Shown: positions 26,139 to 35,600 of the stretch, piece after piece
Layout of the letters: every line of letters begins with the position of its first letter
How positions within the stretch are numbered: the first letter of the stretch is position 1
Assembly (NCBI RefSeq): GCF_051521495.1
Contig: NZ_CP150355.1
Span: 186,001 to 250,000, forward strand
Reading direction: 5' to 3'
Source: Sorangium sp051521495
Lineage (GTDB): Bacteria; Myxococcota_A; Polyangia; Polyangiales; Polyangiaceae
Length of the DNA: 64,000 nucleotides
Notes under the pieces: model-generated
The model's database searches: none
The model's input: the letters and a program-made list of their open reading frames with translations, nothing else
Told to the model about the DNA's origin: nothing
Made by a program: the position numbers and the translations under genes

Positions 26139-27487
26139 CCCAACGACCCGGACAGCTGCATCTCAACGCGTTTCTCATGAGCGTCGGCCACCACGAGGCC
26201 TCGTGGCGCTTGCCGGAGAGCGATCCGTTCGCGAACACGAGCGTCGCGCACTTCAAGGACCTGGCCCGCATCGCGGAGCGGAGGAAGCTCGACTCGGTGT
26301 TCCTCGCGGACAGCCCGGTGCTGTGGAACAACGTCGGTCGCAGGCCTGCCGGGACGCTCGAGCCGACGGTGCTGCTCGCGGCGCTCGCCGGCGTGACCGA
26401 GCAACTCGGGCTGATCGCCACCGCCTCGACGACGTACAACGAGCCGTTCAACCTGGCGCGGAGGTTCGCGTCGCTGGATCACCTCAGCGGGGGGCGGGCG
26501 GGGTGGAACGTCGTCACGACGGCGGGCGCGGACGCGGCGCGGAACTTCAACCTGGACGACCTGCCGGCGCACAGCGAGCGGTATGCGCGGGCGGCCGAGT
26601 TCATCGACGTGTCGCTGAAGCTGTGGGACAGCTGGGGCGACGACGCGCCGCTCGGCGACAAGGAGAGCGGGGTCTGGGGCGACGACCGCAAGATCTACCC
26701 GCCGCGGCACGTGGGGCGGTACTTCAAGGTCGAGGGGGCGCTCAACGTGCCGCGCTCGCCGCAGGGCTATCCGCTGCTCGTGCAGGCCGGCTCGTCGGAC
26801 GACGGCAAGGAGCTGGCGGCGCAGTACGCGGAGGCGGTGTTCACGGCGCAGCAGACGCTGGAGGACGCGCAGCGGTTCTATGGAGATCTCAAGGGGCGCG
26901 CCCGCGCGCTGGGGCGTGATCCGGCGTCGATCAAGATTCTGCCGGGGATCGTGCCGGTCCTCGGCGCGACCGAGGCCGAGGCGCACGCGCTCGACGCCGA
27001 GCTGGATCGGCTCATCAAGCCGGAGTACGCCAAGCGTCAGCTCGCGCAGACGCTGCGCGTGAAGCCGGAGGAGCTCGACCTCGACGCCGAGCTGCCCCGG
27101 GAGCTGCCGAGCGAGGATCAGATCGAGGGGGCGAAGAGCCGTTACACGCTGATCGTGAGCCTGGCCCGGCGGGAGCGGCTGACGGTGCGCCAGCTGATCG
27201 GGCGGCTGGGCGGCGGCCGCGGCCACCGGACGTTCGCCGGCGCGCCCGAGCAGGTGGCGGACGCGATCCAGCACTGGTGGGAGCAAGGGGCGGCCGACGG
27301 CTTCAACGTGATGCCGCCGGTGCTGCCGTCGGGGCTCGAGGCGTTCGTCGAGCACGTGATACCGATCCTGCAAAGGCGTGGGCTGTTCAGGACGGAATAT
27401 GAAGGGAGGACGTTGCGGGACAACTACGGGCTGCCGCGGCCGGCGAACCGCAACCTCGGTCGGGATCTGGTCGCGGCAGCGGAGTGA
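26135..27487 (+). CDS. FMN-dependent monooxygenase, NtaA/DszA family
   Basis: A 450-residue luciferase-type flavoprotein using FMNH2 and oxygen, probably to cleave a C-S or C-N bond in the imported compound. It begins with GTG at 26135 after a CGGAG site. Family blocks include HLNAFLMSVGHHEASWR, LDSVFLADSPVLWNN, LEPTVLLAALAGVTEQLGLI, STTYNEPFNLARRFASLDHL and GRAGWNVVTT. It needs a separate flavin reductase, which is not in the window. Last gene of the operon with the sulfonate-type ABC genes, which supports a desulfurisation role. Confidence 0.92.
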   Translation: MTQRPGQLHLNAFLMSVGHHEASWRLPESDPFANTSVAHFKDLARIAERRKLDSVFLADSPVLWNNVGRRPAGTLEPTVLLAALAGVTEQLGLIATASTTYNEPFNLARRFASLDHLSGGRAGWNVVTTAGADAARNFNLDDLPAHSERYARAAEFIDVSLKLWDSWGDDAPLGDKESGVWGDDRKIYPPRHVGRYFKVEGALNVPRSPQGYPLLVQAGSSDDGKELAAQYAEAVFTAQQTLEDAQRFYGDLKGRARALGRDPASIKILPGIVPVLGATEAEAHALDAELDRLIKPEYAKRQLAQTLRVKPEELDLDAELPRELPSEDQIEGAKSRYTLIVSLARRERLTVRQLIGRLGGGRGHRTFAGAPEQVADAIQHWWEQGAADGFNVMPPVLPSGLEAFVEHVIPILQRRGLFRTEYEGRTLRDNYGLPRPANRNLGRDLVAAAE

Positions 27488-27514
27488 GTTTGGGGCGACC
27501 CCCGACCCCAACCT

Positions 27515-27690
27515 GGGCGAGCCCAACCTCGGTCGGGGTGAGCCGGGGCGGCGGCGAGCCCGGCGGCGGCGGCGACCCCAACCTCGGTCAGGTTGAGCCG
27601 GGGTGACCCCAACCTCGGTCGGGTTAACCCGGAACTGACCCGAGTGAGTTGGATTACGGCGGTGAGCCCCAACCCCGGTCGGGAACCGGT
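27515..27690 (+). repeat. CCCAACCTCGGTCGGG dispersed motif cluster
   Basis: Four copies of CCCAACCYCGGTCRGG lie at about 27522, 27577, 27608 and 27668 between the monooxygenase and the protease gene. The same motif occurs near 33420 and, inverted, in the array at 54088 next to the REP-type transposase. Spacing is irregular, so it is a dispersed family and not a simple tandem array. Confidence 0.75.
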
Positions 27691-27732
27691 CGCCGTTGCT
27701 CGCCCTTTCCGTTTCGTGGTGTGCTGCGGCGC

Positions 27733-29055
27733 ATGGTCGCTTCAAAGCTCGTCGCGGTCCTCTCCACATGCACCGTCGTGCTGGCCGCCTCCGCGACGGC
27801 AGGCTGCGCCGCTTCCGATGGCGATTCCGAGGCAAAGGCAGATTGCTCGCTGCAGGGACAGAACCGGTTCCTGTTCGAGCTGATGAAGGACGCCTATCTC
27901 TGGTACGAGGGCGTGCCCGACGTGGACTACCGGGCATACCCCTCGCCCGAGGCGCTGCTCCAGGATCTCGCCAACGACCCGCGGGACCGCTGGAGCTACA
28001 TCTCGAACAAGAGCGCCGACGACGCGTATTTCAAGGAAGGGCAGACCCTCGGGCTCGGCTTCCGGTGGGGCTTCGACCAGGACGACAGCCTCCGGCTCGC
28101 GCTCGTCCAGCCGGGCTCGCCTGCCGGTGAGGCCGGCCTCCGGCGGGGCGACGCGGTGCTGGCGATCAACGGGATCGACGTCGAGCAGGTGGTGAGCGAC
28201 GACCTCTGGGAGGAGATCGCGGGCCCGGACGAGGAAGGGTACGAGACGTCGCTGACGATCGAGCGCGCGGGCGCCGAGCCCTTCACCGTCGTGCTCCGGA
28301 AGGCGTGGTTTGGCCTCACCACGGTCCTGAGCCCGCAGGTCGTGCAGGCCGGATCTGCGACCGTCGGAGTTCTCATGCTCACCACCTTCATCGAGCCTTC
28401 GGTGACCGAGCTCGACAGCGCCTTCGCGCTGTTCAGGGAGAGCCAGGTCGACGAGCTGGTGCTCGACCTGCGCTACAACGGAGGTGGGCGCCTCTCCGTC
28501 GAGAGGCACCTCGCGAGCCTGATCCACCGGGAGGCGGAGGCCGGCGCGCTGCTCGACATCACCGCGCACAACGACAGGCACAGCGACTGGGACAAGCGGG
28601 AGACGTTCGATGACCTCGACCAGGCGGCGCTCCCCCTGACCCGGCTGGTCGTCATCACGTCCCGCGGGACGGCCTCGGCGAGCGAGACGCTGATCAACAG
28701 CCTGCGCGCCTACATGGACGTGAAGATCGTCGGCTCGACGACGCACGGCAAGCCCGTCGGCATGTACGGGTGGGATCGCTGTGACATGGTCGTGCACCCG
28801 ATCGCGTTCCGGGTGCTCAACGCGAAGGAAGAGGGGGATTTCTACGACGGCTTCCCCCCCGACTGCGCCGCCGACGACACGCTCCGCGCAGAGCTCGGCG
28901 ACACGGAGGAGACGTGCCTCGCCGAGGCCCTTCACCTGCTGGAGCACGGCGAGTGCTCGACCACGGCGCAGCCGGGCGGGGCGGGCGAGCGACGCGCGTC
29001 GCCGCCGCGGGAGATCCCGTGGCACGGCCTCCGGCGCGAGATCGGCGTGCTCTGA
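27733..29055 (+). CDS. S41-family C-terminal processing protease lipoprotein
   Basis: A 440-residue exported serine protease. The signal peptide ends ASATAGC. A helical N-terminal domain is followed by a PDZ domain (LRLALVQPGSPAGEAGLRRG, VLAINGIDV) and the S41 core: ELVLDLRYNGGG, then SRGTASASETLINS with the catalytic Ser and GSTTHGKPVGMYG with the Lys. It probably cleaves misfolded or secreted proteins in the envelope. A GTG four codons upstream is an alternative start. The C-terminal 40 residues are Gly/Arg-rich. Confidence 0.9.
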   Translation: MVASKLVAVLSTCTVVLAASATAGCAASDGDSEAKADCSLQGQNRFLFELMKDAYLWYEGVPDVDYRAYPSPEALLQDLANDPRDRWSYISNKSADDAYFKEGQTLGLGFRWGFDQDDSLRLALVQPGSPAGEAGLRRGDAVLAINGIDVEQVVSDDLWEEIAGPDEEGYETSLTIERAGAEPFTVVLRKAWFGLTTVLSPQVVQAGSATVGVLMLTTFIEPSVTELDSAFALFRESQVDELVLDLRYNGGGRLSVERHLASLIHREAEAGALLDITAHNDRHSDWDKRETFDDLDQAALPLTRLVVITSRGTASASETLINSLRAYMDVKIVGSTTHGKPVGMYGWDRCDMVVHPIAFRVLNAKEEGDFYDGFPPDCAADDTLRAELGDTEETCLAEALHLLEHGECSTTAQPGGAGERRASPPREIPWHGLRREIGVL

Positions 29056-29207
29056 GGCGCGGCCGCGCGGCCAAGCGCGGCGTGGCAGGCCGCTCGCCGG
29101 CGGCGTCCCGGCGCGAAACACCGCCGCTCCCGGCTTGACACGCTGCTCGGCTTGATGGAGATTCCTCCGCCATAGCGGACATTGGGCCGCGACCAGGAGG
29201 GAATGTC

Positions 29208-29846
29208 ATGAGCCTGCAACTCGGAAGCATCGCGCCTGATTTTGAGCAAGAGTCCACGCACGGGACCATCCGATTCCACGAGTGGGCCGGGAGCTCGTGG
29301 GTGATCCTGTTCTCGCACCCGAAGGATTTCACCCCGGTCTGCACGACCGAGCTCGGCGCGGTCGCGAACCTCAAGGCGGAGTTCGACAAGCGCGGCGTGA
29401 AGCCCATCGCGCTCAGCGTCGACGACGTCGACTCGCACAAGCGCTGGTCCGTGGATATCGAGGAGACCCAGCGCACGAAGCTGAACTACCCGATCCTCGC
29501 CGACGTGGACCGGAAGGTGTCGGGCCTTTACGGGATGATCCACCCGCAGGCGAGCGACACGCTCACGGTGCGCTCGGTGTTCGTCATCGATCCGAACAAG
29601 AAGATCCGCGCGACGTTCACGTACCCGGCGAGCACGGGGCGCAACTTCGACGAGATCTTGCGCCTCATCGACTCGCTCCAGCTCACGGACAGCCACTCCG
29701 TGGCGACGCCCGCGAACTGGAAGGACGGCGATGATGTGGTGATCGTCCCCTCGCTCCAGGACCCCGCCGTCCTCGCGCAGAAGTTCCCCAAGGGGTACAA
29801 CGCCGTCCGCCCGTACCTGCGCCTCACCCCGCAGCCCAACCGCTGA
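29208..29846 (+). CDS. 1-Cys peroxiredoxin (Prx6 type)
   Basis: A 212-residue cytosolic peroxidase that reduces hydrogen and organic peroxides. AGGAGGG precedes the ATG. The peroxidatic motif is DFTPVCTTELGAVA; VDDVDSHKRWSVDIEE and the C-terminal dimer domain with YPASTGRNFDEILRLIDSLQ identify the Prx6/AhpC-like 1-Cys group, and no resolving Cys is seen. TGATG couples its stop to the following lipoprotein gene. Confidence 0.95.
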   Translation: MSLQLGSIAPDFEQESTHGTIRFHEWAGSSWVILFSHPKDFTPVCTTELGAVANLKAEFDKRGVKPIALSVDDVDSHKRWSVDIEETQRTKLNYPILADVDRKVSGLYGMIHPQASDTLTVRSVFVIDPNKKIRATFTYPASTGRNFDEILRLIDSLQLTDSHSVATPANWKDGDDVVIVPSLQDPAVLAQKFPKGYNAVRPYLRLTPQPNR

Positions 29847-31180
29847 TGTCGATGCGGCGTGGCGTTGCCCGCGCGCGCCTCGAGTCGAGCGCGCGCCCGC
29901 GACGGGTGACGCGGCGCCTCGCCGTGCTCGCCCTGCTCCCGGCGGCGTGCTCGCGCGCGCCCGCGCCCGAGGCGCTCGGGGCGAGCGGCGGCGGGCCCAA
30001 GCCGGCGGCGCGGGCCGCCGGCGCCCGCTGGAAGCTCGTCCACCACGAGACCTTCGATGCGCCGTTTCAGGAGCCCGCGGCGTGGACCGAGGACACGTAT
30101 GGCGACGAGAGCCCCTATCACGTCGATGTCTTCGACGAAGATGGCGAGTTCTTCTCCGCGCGGGGGGGCGAGACGTTCCGGGAAGGGCTGCGGAGGTTCC
30201 GATCGTTCCGGAAGTCCTTCACGTACGGCGAGGGGGGCTGGCTCACGGTCGAGCTGTATGGCCGCGACAGCGATCGCGACGGCGTGCCTGAGACGGGCGG
30301 CCGCTTCGAGGCGGTGGGCGGCAAGGCGAGGCTCGTCTCCACCCGCCATTACGACGGCGCGATCCTCCGCTCGACCGCGCCCCTGCCGGCGCGGTACCGC
30401 GTGGAGGTGACGGTCTCGAACATCGACTTCGGCGGCCTGCGCGAAGGCAGCTGGACGCACGGGGGCAAGATCAACGGCTACGACGGGGACGAGCTGGCGG
30501 ACCCGTGGCGGTTCAGCGATCGCAGCACCCAGCCGCGGCCGGCGACGTCCGACAATGGTGTTTACTTTCTCTGCATCACCGATTATCCGCGGCCGGCCCC
30601 TCACAACAACGTCTTCATCCATCACCACCGGAAGGTTGTGATGGACACCGACAGCAACTTCGGCGAGGACGGCCCCTGGTCAGAGGTCTGGAACCCCGCG
30701 GCTGGCCGGGCCGAGCAGGACGGATCACGCTACGTGAGCATGATCTGGCTCCGCGGCGACACGTTCGGGAGCCCGTGGACAGGAAACCCGTTCACGTCCT
30801 ACACGGCGGGCGGCTGGAAGGACGGCCCCGTCTTCGTGGACAAGTACCTCGACAAGGAGGCTTACGTGTTCACCATCGAGCGCGACGGCCGGGGTTATGC
30901 GATGTCCGCGGCGGGCAGGTTCCACCACGGCGGCAGCACGACGTACGCCGCGCGGAGGGACTTCCGCGAGCCGCCGGTGACGTGGCACTACAACCAGCGC
31001 CCCGACGAGCTCGAGGGGCAAGGCCACAGCGAGACGGTCGATTTCGGCAAGACCTTCGAGACCTGGCCGGCGGGGTCGGCCTACCCGGATCACTTCTTCT
31101 TCGGTGATCCGCACATCAACTATTATGAGGGCACCGCCGAGTTCGATGACGTGAAGCTCTACCTGCCGGACGACGGATAG
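29846..31180 (+). CDS. Secreted hypothetical protein, lectin/glucanase-like
   Basis: A 444-residue exported protein with an Arg-rich signal region ending LLPAACS (lipobox). Aromatic-rich beta-strand sequence such as WKLVHHETFDAPF, YRVEVTVSNIDFGG, HGGKINGYDGDELAD and YYEGTAEFDDVKLYL looks like a concanavalin-A/LamG-type jelly roll as in GH16-like proteins, but I cannot identify the catalytic ExDxxE. It probably binds or cleaves polysaccharide. Its ATG shares one base with the peroxiredoxin stop, so the two are co-translated, though no common pathway is obvious. Confidence 0.8.
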   Translation: MSMRRGVARARLESSARPRRVTRRLAVLALLPAACSRAPAPEALGASGGGPKPAARAAGARWKLVHHETFDAPFQEPAAWTEDTYGDESPYHVDVFDEDGEFFSARGGETFREGLRRFRSFRKSFTYGEGGWLTVELYGRDSDRDGVPETGGRFEAVGGKARLVSTRHYDGAILRSTAPLPARYRVEVTVSNIDFGGLREGSWTHGGKINGYDGDELADPWRFSDRSTQPRPATSDNGVYFLCITDYPRPAPHNNVFIHHHRKVVMDTDSNFGEDGPWSEVWNPAAGRAEQDGSRYVSMIWLRGDTFGSPWTGNPFTSYTAGGWKDGPVFVDKYLDKEAYVFTIERDGRGYAMSAAGRFHHGGSTTYAARRDFREPPVTWHYNQRPDELEGQGHSETVDFGKTFETWPAGSAYPDHFFFGDPHINYYEGTAEFDDVKLYLPDDG

Positions 31181-31262
31181 CGTCGGATCCGGCGGGCTGT
31201 GCCGGCCGGGCGAACGACGTCTCGCCGGGACGATCTGCCACGCTGTCTGCGGTCGAGCGCGC

Positions 31263-31811
31263 TCACTTGGGCGTGCAGTCCGGCGAGACCTTCAGGAGCG
31301 GCCCCGATGTGCATGAGTCCAGGCCGAGGCGGAGCTCGGTCACCAGGTGGTCCAGGGCCACGAGGGGCGCCGGCGCATCGTCGTACCCGTAGAGGTGCAA
31401 CGTCTCGAGGCCGTCGCGGCGCAGGCGCACCGACGTTGCGCCGCCGTCGGCGCAGTCAGGGCAACCGTAGCGGTTGTCGAGGGAGACGCCCGCCAGCGCG
31501 TCCTCGATCGCCTCGAGCTTTCGCAAGCCCTCCGCCGTCAGCGTCGCCTGGTTCGAGCGAAGACAGCTCTTGGAACGCGTGCAGGCGGTGAGCGAGAGCG
31601 CCACGCCATCGCGGGACACCGTCGTGATGCACTCGCCGCTGCAGAGCCCGAAGGAATACCTGGTGGAGAGCCAGGTCCCCTCGGCCTCGGACGAAGCGCC
31701 GAGCGGCTGCTGCTCAGGCGCCAGATCGTCCTCGGAGCCGAGGCTGCAGCCGGCGGCGAACGGGAAGCTAGCTACCAGCGCAAGGACCTTGAAGATCGTG
31801 TTCGGTTTCAT
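31263..31811 (-). CDS. Hypothetical lipoprotein
   Basis: A 182-residue exported protein; the signal peptide ends FPFAAGCS. The mature part has six or more cysteines (LCSGECITT, CTRSKSCLR, YGCPDCADGG, DSCTSGPLL), so it is probably disulfide-bonded outside the cytoplasm. The block TLTAEGLRKLEAIEDALAGV is helical. No family is recognised. Confidence 0.8.
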   Translation of the reverse strand: MKPNTIFKVLALVASFPFAAGCSLGSEDDLAPEQQPLGASSEAEGTWLSTRYSFGLCSGECITTVSRDGVALSLTACTRSKSCLRSNQATLTAEGLRKLEAIEDALAGVSLDNRYGCPDCADGGATSVRLRRDGLETLHLYGYDDAPAPLVALDHLVTELRLGLDSCTSGPLLKVSPDCTPK

Positions 31812-31969
31812 GCCGGCGTCGCTTGGCAACGCCCGTGCCACGGCTCAGGACGCCGCGGGCGGTCCCGGTGCAGCGCTGCCCAGTGCCGCCGAGCAGAACA
31901 AGGCTGCACGCCCGCCCGGTCGCTCGACGAAGGCGACAGCCGCTCTGGCTCAGCATGGCGCATCGAACG

Positions 31970-32377
31970 TCAGACCTCGCTCCCTGGGCGAGAGAAGCGG
32001 TGCTGATCCCATGGCAGCTCGATGCGCTCGCCGGCAGGCGTCTCCACGGTGACCGGCGCCGCGCCGAGCGCGGCGACGACGTGCATCTCTTCCTTGCCCG
32101 TGTTCGCGATCTGGTGCGGGACGCCCGCCGGCACGATGAGCGTCGAGCCCGGGCCGAAGGTGAGGGCCGCTCCATCGATCTCGCATGTTCCCGAGCCGCG
32201 GAGGACGACAATGACCTCCTCGCACGCGTGCCGGTGACGCGGCGTTTGCGCGCCGGGCGCAATGGTCTGCATCCATACTTCGACGCTTCGCAGGCCGTCG
32301 CGAGGTCCGGCGAGGGTCTGGTGGACGAGCCCGGGCAGGCTGACTTTCTCGATTGAGGCGATGTTCAGAACCGTCAT
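31970..32377 (-). CDS. Cupin-domain protein
   Basis: A 135-residue small beta-barrel protein. Cupin motif 1 is RHRHACEEVIVVLRGSG (His, His, Glu metal ligands) and motif 2 is IVPAGVPHQIANTG (His). It may be a metal-dependent dioxygenase-like or ligand-binding protein; the substrate is unknown. It is followed, 178 bp upstream on the same strand, by an alpha/beta hydrolase gene. Confidence 0.9.
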   Translation of the reverse strand: MTVLNIASIEKVSLPGLVHQTLAGPRDGLRSVEVWMQTIAPGAQTPRHRHACEEVIVVLRGSGTCEIDGAALTFGPGSTLIVPAGVPHQIANTGKEEMHVVAALGAAPVTVETPAGERIELPWDQHRFSRPGSEV

Positions 32378-32555
32378 GGCCGATCCTCCACGGCAGGCGT
32401 CATGTGCAGGCCTGCGCGTCGCGACAGGCCGCCCTGCTCATGGGATACGGCAGACCTCGGCCGCCGTTTCGCTGGCCAAGCAGAAATGTCGACGCTGCTC
32501 CGGGCCAGGGCGGGCGACGGACGCTCCCTCGTCGCCGCGCCGCGCGGACGTCCGC

Positions 32556-33257
32556 TCAGCCGGCCACGGCCGCGACGATGTCGCGCACGAGCGCGGCCAC
32601 CTCGTCCGGCTGGGACAGGAACGGAGAGTGGCTCGCGTCGAGGCGCCGCACGTCCCTCGCGCGCCGCGACATCGCCTCCTGCGCGAACACCGGGATGGCG
32701 TTGTCGCGCTCGCAGATCACGTACGTGGAGGGCAGCTCCTGCCAGGCCGCGGCGCCCAGCGGCTGCGTGAAGGACGCCTTGGCCTGGGGCCGCAGCGCGG
32801 TCGCCGCCGCGGCCGCGACATCGTCCGTGCAGTCGTTGTAGAAGACCTCGCGCGCGCCGTCGGGCATCAGCGTCCGGCCATCCGTGGAGGTGATCCACCA
32901 CGGCGGCTCGTGGCCGCCGATCGCCGAGAGCAGCGATTCCCCCGGGCCGAGCATGAACGCGCACAGGTAGACGAGGTGGGCGACGTTGCCCGCGCGGGCC
33001 GCCACCTCCGTGACCGGCAATCCCCCGTAGGAGTGCGCGACCACGACGGCCTCGCCGGGCACCTCGGCGAGCGCAGCCCGCACCACCTCGGCGTCCGCCG
33101 TGAGGTCGCCCCGCTGGCCCGCGGCAGGCCCGGCGCTCGGGAGCTCGGGCACCCGGACGTCGAGCCCGCTGCCGAGCAGCCGGCACGCCACCTGAGACCA
33201 GCTCGCCGGGCTGTGCCAGGCGCCGTGGACGAGTACGACCGACGAGATCTTGCGCAT
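32556..33257 (-). CDS. Alpha/beta hydrolase (EstC/methylesterase-like)
   Basis: A 233-residue cytosolic hydrolase of the small plant-methylesterase/EstC-like group. It shows the oxyanion block VLVHGAWHSPASW, the nucleophile elbow VVAHSYGGLP, the late acid in CERDNAIP and the final LDASHSPFLSQP histidine. It probably hydrolyses small esters. No signal peptide. Confidence 0.9.
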   Translation of the reverse strand: MRKISSVVLVHGAWHSPASWSQVACRLLGSGLDVRVPELPSAGPAAGQRGDLTADAEVVRAALAEVPGEAVVVAHSYGGLPVTEVAARAGNVAHLVYLCAFMLGPGESLLSAIGGHEPPWWITSTDGRTLMPDGAREVFYNDCTDDVAAAAATALRPQAKASFTQPLGAAAWQELPSTYVICERDNAIPVFAQEAMSRRARDVRRLDASHSPFLSQPDEVAALVRDIVAAVAG

Positions 33258-33469
33258 GTGCTCCTCTCCCCGCGGCTCACGGTGGGACCGAACGACGCTA
33301 TCCGACCCCCTCGAGCGACACCAGCGCGCGCTGCACCCGCAGCGCTGAGCCCGCTCTCGCCCGCGCCTCCGCCAGTCCCCGCGCGTCGAAGCCCGCCACG
33401 CCGCGGCGAGCGCCTACGCCAACCCCGGTTCCAACCCCGGTCGGGCCGCCCCCGCGGCGCTGCTGCGGC

Positions 33470-34765
33470 TCAGGGGACGCAGGCCGCGGCGCGTACGCCA
33501 CCGATCAGGCTGAAATCGACCGCTTCCACCTGGCTCGCGTTGAACAGGAGCGTGACGCGGTCGACGTCCCGGAAATCGATCTGGGGGAAGCGGCTGAAGG
33601 GCACGTAGACCATGCCGTCGTTGACGAGCGTCACCGTCGCGGACCTGCTCGTAAGACCGCTCACCACGGTCACGGTCAAGGGCACGGGCCGCGGCGGCGA
33701 GCTGTCGAGATCCCCATCGAGCTCGAGCTCGAACGCCACCGCGGGGCTCAGGTCGGCGTTGAGGGGCGCCTGCGCGCCGTACGTGAGCCGGAGCGTCCCC
33801 GACGTCGTGGTGCCGGTAGCGTACGACAGCTCGGGCGTGCCGTTGGCCTCGGACATCGTGGCGGTGATGAAGTTCGAGAGGCTCGAGGCCACCACCCGCG
33901 TTTCCCGCTGGCCGCCGATCGCGCCGAAGAGGCTCGACTGCGAGGCCGTGTCGCTCGGTTTGACCGTGCCATTGAGCGTCCCGGCCCACAGGATAGGGAA
34001 CTGGCCCGCGCCGGGGATGGCGCGCAGCGGGAGCGGCGCGGAGAACGCGTCGAGCACGATGTCCGCGACCGCGCTCCCGCTCGGCTGGATGCACCTTGTG
34101 GTGCGGATGCCGCCGAGCAGCGTATAGTCGACGGCCGAGACCTGGGAGGCGTCGAAGTCGAGGCTCACATAATCGACGTCCGCGAAGTTCACGCCCGGGA
34201 AGCTCGCGAAGGGGATCTGGTACACGCCGTCCTCCGTGAGCGTCGCGTGCGCCGCGCGCGGGGGGGCGCCGCCGCTCGCCACGGTGACCGTGAGCGCGAC
34301 GGGACGGTGGGGGAGGGCGTCATCCATGTCGCCCGCGATCTCCAGCTCGAACGCGACCGAGCCGTCCCCGCTCAGGTTCGCGTTCAGATCCCTGTCCGCG
34401 CCATACTCGAGGAGCAGGCGGCCCGAGCCCCCGTAGCCCGTCGCGTAGCTGAGCGCGCGTTTCCCGCTCGCCTGTGTCGAGCTCAATGTGACCAGGTTTC
34501 CCACCGTCGAGGCCATCAGCGTCGTGTCGCGCGCGCCGCCGATGACCCCGGAGAGCCCGGATTGAGACGCATGGTCCTGCCACCTCGCGCCGCCGTTCTC
34601 CGTGCCTGTCCAGAGGACAGGGGCCGGGCTCGAGGTGCCCGGCAGCACTTGCTGGGGCAGCGGCGCGGCGAAGGTGTCGATGAAGCGCTCGGCGCGCGCG
34701 GAGCCGCTCAGCGACGCGATGACGCAGAGACTCGAAGCGGCGCAGAGGATCGTCCTGGTGTTCAT
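33470..34765 (-). CDS. Secreted protein of two tandem homologous domains
   Basis: A 431-residue exported protein; the signal peptide ends SARA. Two copies of a domain of about 200 residues follow: each has FxxPLPxxxxPG, a LWxGT block, a GxIGGxRxT block, YATG, an AFELEIxGDxD strand and ends with a VDY/VDFxLxGGxR block and Cys. The beta-rich repeats suggest a surface or matrix component. No catalytic motif is visible. The gap upstream to 34976 separates it from a divergent gene. Confidence 0.8.
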   Translation of the reverse strand: MNTRTILCAASSLCVIASLSGSARAERFIDTFAAPLPQQVLPGTSSPAPVLWTGTENGGARWQDHASQSGLSGVIGGARDTTLMASTVGNLVTLSSTQASGKRALSYATGYGGSGRLLLEYGADRDLNANLSGDGSVAFELEIAGDMDDALPHRPVALTVTVASGGAPPRAAHATLTEDGVYQIPFASFPGVNFADVDYVSLDFDASQVSAVDYTLLGGIRTTRCIQPSGSAVADIVLDAFSAPLPLRAIPGAGQFPILWAGTLNGTVKPSDTASQSSLFGAIGGQRETRVVASSLSNFITATMSEANGTPELSYATGTTTSGTLRLTYGAQAPLNADLSPAVAFELELDGDLDSSPPRPVPLTVTVVSGLTSRSATVTLVNDGMVYVPFSRFPQIDFRDVDRVTLLFNASQVEAVDFSLIGGVRAAACVP

Positions 34766-34976
34766 TTCTTCGTCCTTGGAGCGTGGGTCCCGATTGACCT
34801 GCTACGAGGTGTAATGTCTGCTCGCCGCGAGCTCCATGACGCCAACCTGACAGCCACGCCCGGGGAGGCGCCGCTCGTCATACGCCGGTCATGGACGCCG
34901 AGGGACGGGCCGCGTACAGTGGCTCCCACCACGGCCGCCGAGCCCAGGCGGGCTTGCAGGGAAGGAGAGCCTCACG

Positions 34977-35555
34977 ATGCAACAGGTCATGAATCGCGAG
35001 TCAAGGCAGCTCGACGGCGGGCAGCGTGATGGGTACTACTATGAGTATCAGATCATGCTGAAGGATACCAAGGGAACCAATTATCCTCTGGCCAGTGTCT
35101 ACGCCACGGCCTCCACCATGGGGCAGGCGCCGCCCACGATCGGGGGTGTTCCCATGGCGCCGGCGACTGAATACTGGCTCTTCAACAACCAGTCAGTCTC
35201 CAAGCTGACCACGTGCACGAACGTCGACATCCGCTTCGTGAGATCCAGCAACGCACCGGTGTCCGTCGGGGGCGCATGGGTACCCTACACCGCGACGGAG
35301 GACACGGCCTGGACGGGCGTCGGGGCCATGACCTTCCCGGCCACAGCAGCCGTATTCGGGGCCAATCAAGGGATCGTGCGCGGCGTCGGGTTCCAGACCT
35401 CCAGCGCCGGCGTCAAGCGCGTGTGGTGGTGTCAGACCTCCCGGCGCAACCTCACGCCTGCCGAGCTCTCTTCGGTCCAGCTTCTCGCGGACGCTTATGG
35501 CACCAGCGCCGGCGACTATGTGGCGTCGTCCCAGCTCGCCCTGCTCCAGACCTGA
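34977..35555 (+). CDS. Hypothetical beta-rich protein
   Basis: A 192-residue protein starting after an AAGGAGA site. It lacks a signal peptide and has no long helix; blocks such as YYYEYQIMLKDTKGTNYP, TEYWLFNNQSV and IVRGVGFQTSSAGVKRVWW point to a beta-sandwich. The family is not recognised. It converges on the kinase gene at 35601. Confidence 0.75.
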   Translation: MQQVMNRESRQLDGGQRDGYYYEYQIMLKDTKGTNYPLASVYATASTMGQAPPTIGGVPMAPATEYWLFNNQSVSKLTTCTNVDIRFVRSSNAPVSVGGAWVPYTATEDTAWTGVGAMTFPATAAVFGANQGIVRGVGFQTSSAGVKRVWWCQTSRRNLTPAELSSVQLLADAYGTSAGDYVASSQLALLQT

Positions 35556-35574
35556 CACGCCGCTCCCACGTCCA

Positions 35575-35598
35575 GGGCTCCGGTCGGGGGCCGAGCCC
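35575..35598. terminator. Possible bidirectional hairpin between convergent genes
   Basis: GGGCTC at 35575 pairs with GAGCCC at 35593 in the 45-bp gap between two convergent genes. There is no T-run on either side, so the assignment is weak. Confidence 0.35.
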
Positions 35599-35600
35599 GG

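Noticed and set aside
25328..27937. Very long minus-strand frame over the ABC ATPase and monooxygenase genes
   Set aside because: Antisense to two well-supported genes; composition is Arg/Pro/His-rich without domains.
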